A stretch of 64,000 nucleotides of DNA from Haematobia irritans (lineage: Eukaryota; Arthropoda; Insecta; Diptera; Muscidae): the NCBI RefSeq assembly GCF_050003625.1, contig NC_134400.1:189439726-189503725 (forward strand), in the 5' to 3' direction. The number at the start of each line of letters is the position of its first letter. Position 1 is the stretch's first letter. Position numbers and translations under genes: made by a program. The notes under the pieces are model-generated. The model did not search any database and was not told the DNA's origin. It saw only the letters and a list, made by a program, of their open reading frames with translations. Below are positions 33,741 through 46,800 of this stretch, piece by piece.

Positions 33741-34817
33741 ATTAGGTGCCTTTTTAGATAAATTTAGAACGAGGCCAATAATAGCCCCTTCTTCTTCCTT
33801 CTTTTAAAATAGTTGTAAAATAATCATTGTGGTCAAGTAAAATATTATTGTTTAGATGTTTATTAATTTGCATAAAAATTTATAAATTTTTGCACGTAAC
33901 ATATAACATTGATACGAAAAAGGAATCATGTTGATTTATAAGTTGTAATTCTTCTATATTCGGCTGATGCTCTAGCGTCTACCTATGTTTTTAGCACTTC
34001 ATTTTCAGTTTTTATTTAAATAAATTATATAAAGCGAATAGGTTAAAAACGGAGTAAAAATTTATAAAATGCTAAAAAATTTTCAAATTTAGTCGAAAAA
34101 AAGCTTAATTCATTCCAGAAAAATTGCGAATCTTTGAAAATATTTGTGGTTAACGTTTCGGAAAAGCGTTATAATGCATTAAAAAAATTTATTTATTTGG
34201 CAAAATACCACACAAAATTTTTAATTCACATCCAAAACACTGAATTCGCATCACACTTTTGGAAGTGATGTAAATTCAGTGCAAGTGAAATGGTGGACAT
34301 CCGTCCGATGACAAGCCCATGATAAATTCATCGCTTTTGCGCCAATTTGCCAACACTTCAGGATCCAACAAGAACATTTTCACCACTTTTTGGCGACACA
34401 TTTCGTAAAACATATCCAATTATTACGTGTTTTCCACACATAAGTTACATTTTATTTTCATAATAAATTTGAAATAATGTCCATTATTTAATTGTAGTTT
34501 TTACATAAATAAATTATGCATTCTATCCTGAGGGCCATCCCCAATTTCAAAAAGCTCCGTTAGATTACGGTTAGTTAAAAAAAAAAAAAAAAAACTTTCA
34601 AACTATACATGTCACTTAGAAATTGCTAAACATTTTTGAGTTAAACTTAAAATGCAACCAAATAAGAATTACTTTTACCTTTAGTTAACCGAACGTTAGA
34701 GCCTAACGGAGCTACATGAAAATGGCTGTAAAACAAACTAAAACTATTTTAATTATACATTATAGTTATGCTATAGTGTAACTACAAAATTCTATAAAAT
34801 TTTTTGAGGAAATATTT
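33741..34817. other. 3' flank of CTCF, no further gene
   Basis: AT-rich. On the minus strand AATAAA occurs immediately at the CTCF stop (34820 region) and again near 34450-34457 and 34010-34020, candidates for polyadenylation of CTCF, but I cannot choose between them. An imperfect palindrome near 34238-34282 (gaattcgcatcacac against gaagtgatgtaaattc) may be an old MITE. Confidence 0.4.
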
Positions 34818-34889
34818 TTATTTCTCTAGAATTTCAGTATACTCAAGGCTTTCCACATCATCGTCATCTTCATCGGCTTCAGCATCATC
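34818..34889 (-). CDS. CTCF: CTCF coding exon 6 (C-terminus and stop)
   Basis: Acceptor caatatttttag|GATG; phase 0. Encodes DDAEADEDDDDVESLEYTEILEK then TAA at 34820-34818, an acidic end consistent with exon 4. Separated from exon 5 by a 72-bp intron. Confidence 0.88.
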   Translation of the reverse strand, partial: DDAEADEDDDDVESLEYTEILEK

Positions 34890-37800
34890 CTAAAAATATT
34901 GAAAAAATGATTAAATATGGATATATATAAAATCAATATCGGTAATTTCTTTATAACTTACATCAAAACCAAAACAATCTTCGGTTATAGCCTTTAAAGC
35001 CGTCTGGGTTTGAGAAGTATCTGAAAGTTGGAATAATAAAAAATTAAAAATGTTTGTCATTATAACAGTTTGGTTGGAAGGGAACCAAAAAGTCGACTTT
35101 TAAATTATTACAATTTATTTAACTTATTTACATTTTGGTAAAGATTACTTTCGAAACTTCGAAAATTTGATTTTTCGACTCTCGAGCACTTCCAAACCAC
35201 TTACGCCAAAAATAATCTACCAAAATTTAAGAAAAATTTACCAAAAATCTACCAAACATAAAAAAAAAAAACAAAATTTTATTTCTATGGAAAACTTTAT
35301 CAACATTTTATTTCTATAGAAAATTTTATTTCTGTAGAAAATTTTGTCAAAATTTTATTTCTATAGAAAATTTTGTCAACATTTTATTTGTATTAAAAAT
35401 TTTGTCAAAATTTTATTTTTATAGAAAATTTTATTTCTATAGAAAATTTCGTCAAAATTTTATTTCTATAGAAAATTTTGTCAAAATTTTATTTCTAAAG
35501 AAAATTTAGTCAAAATTTTATTTCTATAGAAAATTTTGTCAAAATTTTATTTCTATAGAAAATTTTGTCAAAATTTTAGTTTTTTAGAAAATTTTGTCAA
35601 AATTTTAGTTTTTTAGAAAATTTTGTCAACATTTTATTTCTATAGAAAATTTTGTCAAAATTTTATTTCTATAGAAGATTTTGTCAAAATTTTATTTCTA
35701 TAGAAAATTTTGTCAAAATTCTATTTCTATAGAAAATTTTGCCAAAATTTTATTTCTATAGAAAATTTTGTCAAAATTCTATTTCTATAGAAAATTTTGC
35801 CAAAATTTTATTTCTATAGAGAATTTTGTCAAAATTTTATTTTTTTCAAAATCTTATTTCTACAGCAAATTTTGTCAAAATTTTATTTCTATAGAAAATT
35901 TTGTCAAAATTCTATATAGAAAATTTTGTCAAAATTTTATTTCTATAGAAAATTTTGTCAAAATTTTATTTTTTTCAAAATTTTATTTCTATCGAAAATT
36001 TTGTCAAAATTTTATTTCTATAGAAAATTTTGTCAAAATTTTATTTGTAAATATTAAAAATTTTGTCAAAATTTTATTTCTATAGAAGATTTTGTCAAAA
36101 TTTTATATCTATAGAAAATTTTGTCAAAATTTTATTTCTATAGAAAATTTTGTCAAAATTTTATTTCTATAGAAAATTTTGTCAAAATTTTATTTGTATT
36201 AAAAATTTTGTCAAAATTTTATTTCTATAGAAGATTTTGTCAAAATTTTATATCTATAGAAAATTTTGTCAAAATTTTATTTCTATAGAAAATTTTGTCA
36301 AAATTTTATTTCTATAGAAAATTTTGTCAAAATTTTATTTCTATAGAAAATTTTGTCAAAATTTTATTTCTATAGAAAATTATGTCAAAATTTTATTTCT
36401 ATAGAAAATTTTGTCAAAATTTTATTTCTATAGAAAATGTTGTCAAAATTTTATTTCTATAGAAAATTTCGCCAACATTTTATTTCTATAGAAAATTTTG
36501 TCAAAATTTTATTTCTATAGAAAATTTTGTCAAAATTTTATTTGTATTAAAAATTTTGTCAAAATTTTATTTCTATAGAAGATTTTGTCAAAATTTTATA
36601 TCTATAGAAAATTTTGTCAAAATTTTATTTCTATAGAAAATTTTGTCAAAATTTTATTTCTATAGAAAATTTTGTCAAAATTTTATTTCTATAGAAAATT
36701 TTGTCAAAATTTTATTTCTATAGAAAATTATGTCAAAATTTTATTTCTATAGAAAATTTTGTCAAAATTTTATTTCTATAGAAAATGTTGTCAAAATTTT
36801 ATTTCTATAGAAAATTTCGTCAACATTTTATTTCTATAGAAAATTTTGTCAAAATTTTATTTCTATAGAACATTTTTTCAAAATTTTATTTCTATAGAAA
36901 ATTTTGTCAAAATTTTATTTTTTTAGAACAGAATTTTATTTTTTAGAAAATTTTGTCAAAATTCTATTTCTATAGAAAATTTTGTCAAAATTTTATTTCT
37001 ATAGAAAATTTTGTCAAAATTTTATTTGTGTAGAAAATTTTGTCAAAAGTTTATTTCTATAGGAAATTTTATCAAAATTTTATTTCTATAGAACATTTTT
37101 TCAAAATTTTATTTCTATAGAAAATTTTGTCAAAATTTTATTTTTTTAGAACATTTTGTCAAAATTTTATTTTTTAGAAAATTTTGTCAAAATTCTATTT
37201 CTATAGAAAATTTTGTCAAAATTTTATTTGTATAGAAAATTTGGTCAAATGTTTATTTCTATAGGAAATTTTGTCAACATTTTATTTCTATAGAAAATTT
37301 TGTCAAAATTTTATTTCAATAGAACATTTTTTCAAAATTTTATTTCTATAGAAAATTTTGTCAAAATTTTATTTTTTAGAACATTTTGTCAAAATTTTAT
37401 TTTTTAGAAAATTTTGTCAAAATTCTATTTCTATAGAAAATGTCAAAATTTTATTTCTATAGAAAATTTTGTCAAAATTTTATTTGTATAGAAAATTTTG
37501 TCAAAAGTTTATTTCTATAGGAAATTTTGTCAAAATTTTATTTCTATAGAAAATTTTGTCAAAATTTTATTTCTATAGAAAATTTTGTCAAAATTTTATT
37601 TCTATAGAAAATTTTGTCAAAATTTTATTTCTATAGAAAATTTTGTTAAAATTTTATTTCTATAGAAAATTTTGTCAAAATTCTATTTCTTTTTGCCAAA
37701 ATTTGATTTCTATAGAAAAGTTTGTCAAAATTTTATTTCTATAGAAAATTTTGTCAAAATTTTATTTCTATAGAAAATTTTGTCAAAATTTAATTTCTAT

Positions 37801-40800
37801 AGAAAATTTTGTCAAAATTTCATTTCTATAGAAAATTTTGTCAAAATTTTATTTTTATAAAAAATTTTGTCAAAATTTTATTTCTGTAGAAAATTTTGTC
37901 AAAATTTTATTTCTATAGAAAATTTTGTCAAAATTTTATTTCTATAGAAAATTTTGTTAAAATTTTATTTCTATAGAAAATTTTGTCAAAATTTTATTTC
38001 TATAGAAAATTTTGTCAAAATTTTATTTCTGTAGAAAATTTTGTCAAAATTTTATTTCTATAGAAAATTTTGTCAAAATTTTATTTCTATAGAAAATTTT
38101 GTCAAAATTTTATTTCTATAGAAAATTTTGTCAAAATTTTATTTCTATAGAAAATTTTGTCAAGATTTTATTTCTATAGAAAATTTTGTTAAAATTTTAT
38201 TTCTATAGAAAATTTTGTCAAAATTTTATTTCTATAGAAAATTTCGTCAAAATTGTATTTCTATGGAAAATTTTATCAAAATTTTATTTTTTTAGAACAT
38301 TTTGTCAAAATTTTATTTTTTTAGAAAATTTTGTCAAAATTCTATTTCTATAGAAAATTTTGTCAAAATTTTATTTCTATAGAAAATTTTGTCAAAATTT
38401 TATTTGTATAGAATTTTGTCAAAAGTTTATTTCTATAGGAAATTTTGTCAAAATTTTATTTCTATAGAACATTTTTTCAAAATTTTATTTCTATAGAAAA
38501 TTTTGTCAAAATTTTATTTTTTAGAACATTTTGTCAAAATTCTATTTCTATAGAAAATTTTGTCAAAATTTTATTTCTATAGAAAATTTTGTCAAAATTT
38601 TATTTCTATAGAAAGTTTTGTCAAAATTTTATTTCTATAGAAGATTTTGTCAAAATTTTATATCTATAGAAAGTTTTGTCAAAATTTTATTTCTATAGAA
38701 AATTTTGTCAAAATTTTATTTCTATAGAAAATTTTGTCAAAATTTTATTTCTATCGAAAATTTTGTCAAAATTTTATTTCTATAGAAAATTTTGTCAAAA
38801 TTTTATTTCTATAGAAAATTTTGTCAAAATTTTATTTATATAGGAAATTTTGTCAACATTTTATTTCTATAGAAAATTTTGTCAACATTTTATTTCTATA
38901 GAAAATTTTGTCAAAATTTTATTTCTATAGAAAATTTTGTCAAAATTTTATTTTTATAGAAAATTTTGTCAAAATTTTATTTCTATAGAAAATTTTGTCA
39001 AAATTTTATTTTTTTCAAAATTTTATTTCTATCGAAAATTTTGTCAAAATTTTATTTCTATAGAAAATTTTGTCAAAATTTTATTTCTATAGAAAATTTT
39101 GTCAAAATTTTATTTCTATAGAAAATTTTGTCAAAATTTTATTTCTATAGAAAATTTTGTCAAAATTCTATTTCTATAGAAAATTTTGCCAAAATTTTAT
39201 TTCTATAGAGAATTTTGTCAAAATTGTATTTTTTTTCAAAATCTTATTTCTACAGAAAATTTTGTCAAAATTTTATTTCTATAGAAAATTTTGTCAAAAT
39301 TCTATTTCTACAGAAAATTTTGTCAAAATTTTATTTCTATAGAAAATTTTGTCAAAATTTTATTTTTTTCAAAATTGTATTTCTATCGAAAATTTTGTCA
39401 AAATTTTATTTCTATAGAAAATTTTGTCAAAATTTTATTTCTATAGAAAATTTTGTCAAAATTTTATTTCTATAGGAAATTTTGTCAAAATTTTATTTCT
39501 ATAGGAAATTTTGTCAAAATTTTATTTCTATAGAAAATTTTGTCAAAATTTTATTTCTATAGAAAATTTTGTAAAAATTTTATTTCTATAGAAAATTTTG
39601 TCAAATTTTTATTTCTATAGAAAATTATGTCAAAATTTTATTTCTATAGAAAATTTTGTCAAAATTTTATTTCTATAGAAAATGTTGTCAAAATTTTATT
39701 TCTATGGAAAATTTTGTCAAAATTTTATTTCTATAGAAAATGTTGTCAAAATTTTATTTCTATAGAAAATTTCGTCAAAATTGTATTTCTATGGAAAATT
39801 TTATCAAAATTTTATTTTTTTAGAACATTTTGTCAAAATTTTATTTTTTTAGAAAATTTTGTCAAAATTCTATTTCTATAGAAAATTTTGTCAAAATTTT
39901 ATTTCTATAGAAAATTTTGTCAAAATTTTATTTGTATAGAATTTTGTCAAAAGTTTATTTCTATAGGAAATTTTGTCAAAATTTTATTTTTTAGAACATT
40001 TTGTCAAAATTCTATTTCTATAGAAAATTTTGTCAAAATTTTATTTCTATAGAAAATTTTGTCAAAATTTTATTTGTATAGAAAATTTTGTCAAAAGTTT
40101 ATTTCTATAGGAAATTTTGTCAAAATTTTATTTCTATAGAAAATTTTGTCAAAATTTTATTTCTATAGAAAATTTTGTCAAAATTTTATTTCTATCGAAA
40201 ATTTTGTCAAAATTTTATTTCTATAGGAAATTTTGTCAACATTTTATTTCTATAGAAAATTTTGTCAACATTTTATTTCTCTAGAAAATTTTGTCAACAT
40301 TTTATTTCTATAGAAAATTTTGTCAAAATTTTATTTCTATAGAAAATTTTGTCAAAATTTTATTTTTATAGCAAATTTTGTCACAATTTTATTTCTGTAG
40401 AAAATTTTGCCAACATTTTATTTCTATAGCAAATTTTGTCAAAATTTTATTTGTATAGAAAGTTTTGTCAAAATTTTATTTCTATAGAAAATTTTGTCAA
40501 AATTTTATTTCTATAGAACATTTTTTCAAAATTTTATTTCTATAGAAAATTTTGTCAAAATTTTATTTCTATAGAAAAATTTGTTAACATTTTATTTCTA
40601 TAAAAAATTTTGTCAAAATTTTACTTCTATAGAAAATTTTGTCACAATTTTATTTCTATAGAAAATTTTGTCACAATTTTATTTATATAGAAAATTTTTT
40701 CAAAATTTTATTTCTATAGAAAATTTTGTCAAAATTTTATTTCTATCGAAAATTTTGTCAAAATTTTATTTCTATAGGAAACTTTGTCAACATTTTATTT

Positions 40801-43800
40801 CTATAGAAAATTTTGTCAACATTTTATTTCTCTAGAAAATTTTGTCAACATTTTATTTCTATAGAAAATTTTGTCAAAATTTTATTTCTATAGAAAATTT
40901 TGTCAAAATTTTATTTTTATAGCAAATTTTGTCACAATTTTATTTCTGTAGAAAATTTTGCCAACATTTTATTTCTATAGCAAATTTTGTCAAAATTTTA
41001 TTTGTATAGAAAGTTTTGTCAAAATTTTATTTCTATAGAAAATTTTGTCAAAATTTTATTTCTATAGAACATTTTTTCAAAATTTTATTTCTATAGAAAA
41101 TTTTGTCAAAATTTTATTTCTATAGAAAATTGTGTCAAAATTTTATTTCTATAGAAAAATTTGTTAACATTTTATTTCTATAGAAAATTTTGTCAAAATT
41201 TTACTTCTATAGAAAATTTTGTCACAATTTTATTTCTATAGAAAATTTTGTCACAATTTTATTTATATAGAAAATTTTGTCAAAATTTTATTTATATAGA
41301 AAATTTTGTCAAAATTTTATTTTTTTAGAAAATGTTGTCAAAATTTTATTTCTATAGAACATTTTTTCAAAATTTTATTTCTATAGAAAATTTTGTCAAA
41401 ATTTTATTTCTATAGAAAATTTTGTCAAAATTTTATTCATATTCATCTTTATTTAATCAAACCGAGCCCATGCGGACTATATGTTGATAGATAATACAAA
41501 TGATTACAGGTATTTGCTTGAAATGATAAAACTAATTCATATTTAAAAAAAAAAAATAAGTGAAAAATACTATAATAAAACGAAATATATATGAAAATTA
41601 TGAAAATAAAAACAAAGAAAGGCTAAATGTGATGTTTAAAACTAATATCCTAAAACTAAAAAACCTAACGCACACTTTTATAAAAAAAAAATAAAATAAT
41701 TATGAAAAAATAAATGGTGATATAATTATTGTCAGTGAGAAACATGACTAGTTCAAACGATTATTATGAAAATGCAAAATCAATCTATCTTTAAATGTAT
41801 GAGAAGAAATTGAAAAATCCTTAGCAAGAGCAGGCAAATGGTTCCATAGCCTTGTTTTGCGAATTGCAAAAGATTTCTCAAAAATGTTGTGGCTGAAATG
41901 TTCCACACGGAGTTGTGAATTTCTTGTGGAGTGTAAAAAATTGAAGTTATGCAGAAGATAAGAAGGTTGTCTGCGTTTTATGCCATTAAAAAAGAAACAA
42001 AGACATTTAATGGATACAAAATCGTTAAAAGAGCAACCCAATAACTGCGAAGCAAAGTAGTCGTAGTCCCTCCTACATCGCTGGCCGTAAACAAAACGAA
42101 GAATACCATGAAAACACGAAATAAGTCTGTTAACGCAGGATCGATTAGCACCCGTATAGACCTCAATACCGTAAAGTATATGCGGCATGAGCAAGGAATG
42201 TGCCAACATATATTTAATCTGTGTAGGAAATATAACATTAAGGGAGTATAACTTCTTAAGTACAAAATTCAATTTCGCACACACATGGGCGATATGTGAG
42301 CCAAATGTAAGACCGGTGTCAAGTTCGAATCCGAGCGAAGTAATACAACTAGACGGAACGACAACACTATTCTGGACAACAATACAATTATTAGCACGTA
42401 AATTGTGAGATCCACCAAATACTATACATTTAGTCTTATCTACATTAATCCTAAGTTTATTGCAACGGGCCCATTCACAGATACGACCAATATCATCATC
42501 TAGATTGGAGACACAGGTATCCAGATCCTCCGTATCACTTGTACTTAGCAACTGAATATCGTCAACATATATAGCCAAGTTAACATGCCGAACGTAAAGA
42601 TGTAGGTCATTCACATACAACGTAAATAGAATCGGTCTCAATATAGAGCCCTGGGGTCCCCGGCAAGTATCGTGTTGACACCCGAACATTGATCCCGATA
42701 TGACACGAACTGCGAACGACCAGACAGAAACGAGGACATTAGCTCGCATGATGACACTGACAAGTTGAATTCATGATTAAGTTTATAGCACAGGATGTTG
42801 TGATCTACAGAGTCAAAAGCTTTGCTCAGATCTAGAGCAGCCAGAAAAGTTTGTCAAAGTTTTATTTCTATAGAAAATTTTGTCAAAATTTTATTTTTAT
42901 CGAAAATTTTGTCAAAATTTTATTTCTATAGAAAATTTTGTCAAAATTCTATTTCTATAGAAAATTTTGTCAAAATTCTATTTCTATAGAAAATTTTGTC
43001 AACATTTTATTTCTATAGAAAATTTTGTCAAAATCCTATTTCTATAGAAAATTTTGTCAAAATTTTATTTGTATAGAAAGTTTTGTCAAAATTTTATTTC
43101 TATAGAAAATTTTGTCAAAATTTTATTTCTATAGAACATTTTTTCAAAATTTTATTTCTATAGAAAATTTTGTCAAAATTTTATTTCTATAGAAAATTTT
43201 GTCAAAATTTTATTTCTATAGAAAAATTTGTTAACATTTTATTTCTATAGAAAATTTTGTCAAAATTTTATTTCTATAGAAAATTTTGTCAAAATTTTAT
43301 TTCTATAGAAAATTGTGTCAAAATTTTATTTCTATAGAAAATTTTGTCACAATTTTATTTCTATAGAAAATTTTGTCACAATTTTATTTCTATAGAAAAT
43401 TTTGTCAAAATTTTATTTCTATAGAAAATTTTGTCAAAATTTTATTTCTATAGATAAGTTGTTCAAAATTAAATTTCCATAGGAAATTTAGAGGCATATT
43501 TTGCAAAATCTACCAAAACATCAAGAATTCTACCAATCTACCAAACAGTAAAAAAGTCTAAAATTTTTGGTAGAATTCTATCAACTGTGCTCTCGAGTCC
43601 GTTATAGAAAAAACATGGACCGTTGAATTTAAAGAATTATGTTAAATTTTATTTAAATATGGAAAATTTAACATTCGACTTTCCAGTTTGGCAAAGATGA
43701 ACTTTTCATTTTCAATGTATGAATTTCGACACTCGACTTCAAGGTCGATTTTTTGAACTATCGATTAATAGATTCCGTTTTAAAATCACCGAAAGTCAAT

Positions 43801-46800
43801 TAGCCGAATTCAAAGATTGTAATAGGCAATATCGACATCGTCATTATAACAAGACGTTTAGGTACAAGATTTTGGTTGGAGGAAGCCAAAGGTAGACTTT
43901 TCAACTTTTTCAAAATTTTGGAAATTTGATTTTTAAGACGACTATTTCTTCAAAAGTAGATTAACCGATTTGAACCCATTAAAAAAAGAAAAAAAACTAA
44001 CATCAAAAGTCGATAAGTCGAGATTTTTTGTTTACTTACTTCTTTCTGATCGTTTAGGTTTCTTTTCTATAAACTCTATATTCTGGGGCTGTTCTTCAGT
44101 ATCATGATCGTCTCCTTCTGGCAACAATTCGAAAACCATATAGTCTTGATTATCATCCTCGGTAACATCCATAAGTTCGGTACCATCTTCTTCTGCTTTC
44201 ACTAAAACTGTCTTATATTGAGACGAGGATGAAGGCTTTGAGGTGGCTGTGCCTTTTCGACTTGGTGTATCAGCCGAATCATTATTTTCCATTTGATATG
44301 AAACTATGGGTTTTTCCTCTTCCTCTTCTTCACCGTAATATTCAATTTCGCCCTCATAATCTTCATCATCAACTTCTTCATAAATATACTCTTCATTCTC
44401 CTCACCATATTCCTCCTCACCACGATCTTCGCCGTCTTCGATCATCTCACCCAGTTCGTGTTCCTCGTAAACATAGTTTTCGGTTTCATTTATAACAGTA
44501 CCATCTGAGTTAAGCTTTTTCATGCGACCAAATTTAAGGCGAAGTTTTTCTTCATTTATTGACGAATTTGGATCATGGATTTCCATATGCCGGATTAAAT
44601 TACCCTTGAAGGCAAATGAACGATCACAGTGGGGACAAGCGTGAGCCTTTTTGAGCGGTTTTGGTGGCTCATAGTTCTCGGTATGATAGATTTTCATGTG
44701 ACGGCTGAGTAATTGTTTTTGTCGGAAACTTTGTTGACAAAGTTCACATACAAATGGTTTGCTATCAGTATGTATTAACATGTGAGTGTCCAAATGACGT
44801 TGTGAAATGGAAGCGTAAGGACAATAAGTGCATCTAGAATAAACGAAATAAAAAAATTGTTGAGTATGTCCCGAATATATTTTGTTACATTTGAAATAAG
44901 CAAATAAGACGGACGGAGCCGGCCCTACGATACCAGAGACGATCCTAAACACATGCTGTACCTTAAGATGACAGTCTACAACCGGTCGGTACCTATATAT
45001 AGGAGCTATTCCTAAATCTCCATAAACACAGAAAAAAAAAATTCACGAATTTTTTCCAATTAAAATTTCAATTGAGTTTTAAAAAATATTCAATTAAAAA
45101 ATTAATTGATTCAACAAATTTTTTAATTGAAACAAAAAACAATCACAAAAATTAAAAGTATCAATTAATTGTTTAATTGGATAAATTTTTTAATTGATAC
45201 CATTTCTGATTGAAGACATTTCAAATAAAAAATTAATTGGATCAATTAATTTCGTGGTTGAATTAGAAAAAAAAAATTTTGTGTGAAGGATTACATTATT
45301 CAAAGTGAAATAAAATCGTTTAATAATTGAAAAATACAATTTTTGTAATTCATTCGATTTATATCGAAATTTCTTTCGTCTTTTTTCCAAATTCAATAGC
45401 GGTCGTCTTTGTGCCAAAAACATAATCTCTTATTAAATTTCACCCAGATTGGTTCAGAATTGCGATCTCTATGATGCGAATAAAATATAAATGAACTGAC
45501 ACTAACGCCTAGATCGACTAAGAAGGTGATTCTAAGGCTATAGGCAAATATTTGACCAAAATATAGTGTCAAACATTTTTTCAGAACTATTTTCCAAATA
45601 TCTGGATACTGGTTTCGAAAATTATCTTACAACTATGTTAGACATTCCAATATGAACTAAAAATGTCTGTTGGTTTGGCTTTGGCGACAGATTCTTGTTG
45701 ATTTCTGTCAAATTCTGGCCCAGTGTGGCCATAGCATAAATCGACCAGTGTATATATATTATGTGACAGGGGCGGACGCAAAGTATATGGACAATGGATA
45801 ATTTTTAAAGGGACTTTGCTCCTCCAGAAGGCCGGTTTATTCAGCTATGTGGGATCTATATATATATATATTTATGAATAGACGTGAACCAATTTTTGAA
45901 TGCTTTCTTCCTCTTCCAGGAAGTTCAAGATGTCGTAAAAGTGGCCCGATTTGGCCCTTTTCATTTGACCTATATCAACAGCAAATTGTGCCAAGTTTCC
46001 AACCAATCGCTTGTTTTGTTCCAAGTTAGTGTAATTTCTACAGACGGACGGACATGACTAAATATATTTAGAATTACACCATAAGGGTATAAACTGCAAC
46101 TAATTTTATACCCTCCACCATAGGATGGGGGGTATATTAACTTTTTCATTCCGTTTGTAACACATCGAAATATTGCTCTAAGACCCCATAAAGTATATGT
46201 ATTCTGAGTCGTGGTGAAATTCTGAGTCGATCTAAGCATTTCCGTACGTCCGTCCGTCTGTTGAAATCACGCTAACTTCCGAACGAAACTAAGCTATCGA
46301 CTTGAAACTTGGCGCAAGTAGTTGTTATTGATGTAGGTCGGATGGTATTGAAAATCGCTCCACTTTTACGTATAGCCCCCATATAAACCGACGCTCAGAT
46401 TTGGCTTGCAGAGCCTCTTGGAGGAGCAAAGACGCTCAGATTTGGCTTGCGGAGCCTCTAAGAGAAGCAAATTTCATCCGATCCGGCTGAAATTTGGTAC
46501 ATGGTGTAGGTATATGGTCTCTAACAAACATGCAAAAAAAAAATTGGTCCACATCGGTCCATAATTATATATAGCCCCTATATAAACCGATCTCCAGATT
46601 TGTCCTCCGGAGCCTTTTGGAGGAGCAAAATTCATCCGATCCGGTTAAAATTTGGAACGTGGTGTTAGCATATGGCCGCTAATAACCATGCTAAAATTGG
46701 TCCATATCGGTCTATAGTTATATATAGCCGATCCCCAATCACACAAAAATTGGTCCATATCGGTTCATAATCATGGTTGCCACTCGAGTCAAAAATAATC

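Noticed and set aside
31748..33741. Plus-strand open frames of 70-170 codons across the LINE
   Set aside because: They are antisense shadows of the ORF2 endonuclease and reverse transcriptase, without their own motifs.
35275..41437. CRISPR-like appearance of regularly spaced short repeats
   Set aside because: There are no unique spacers; the whole unit is repeated, the genome is eukaryotic and no cas genes are present.
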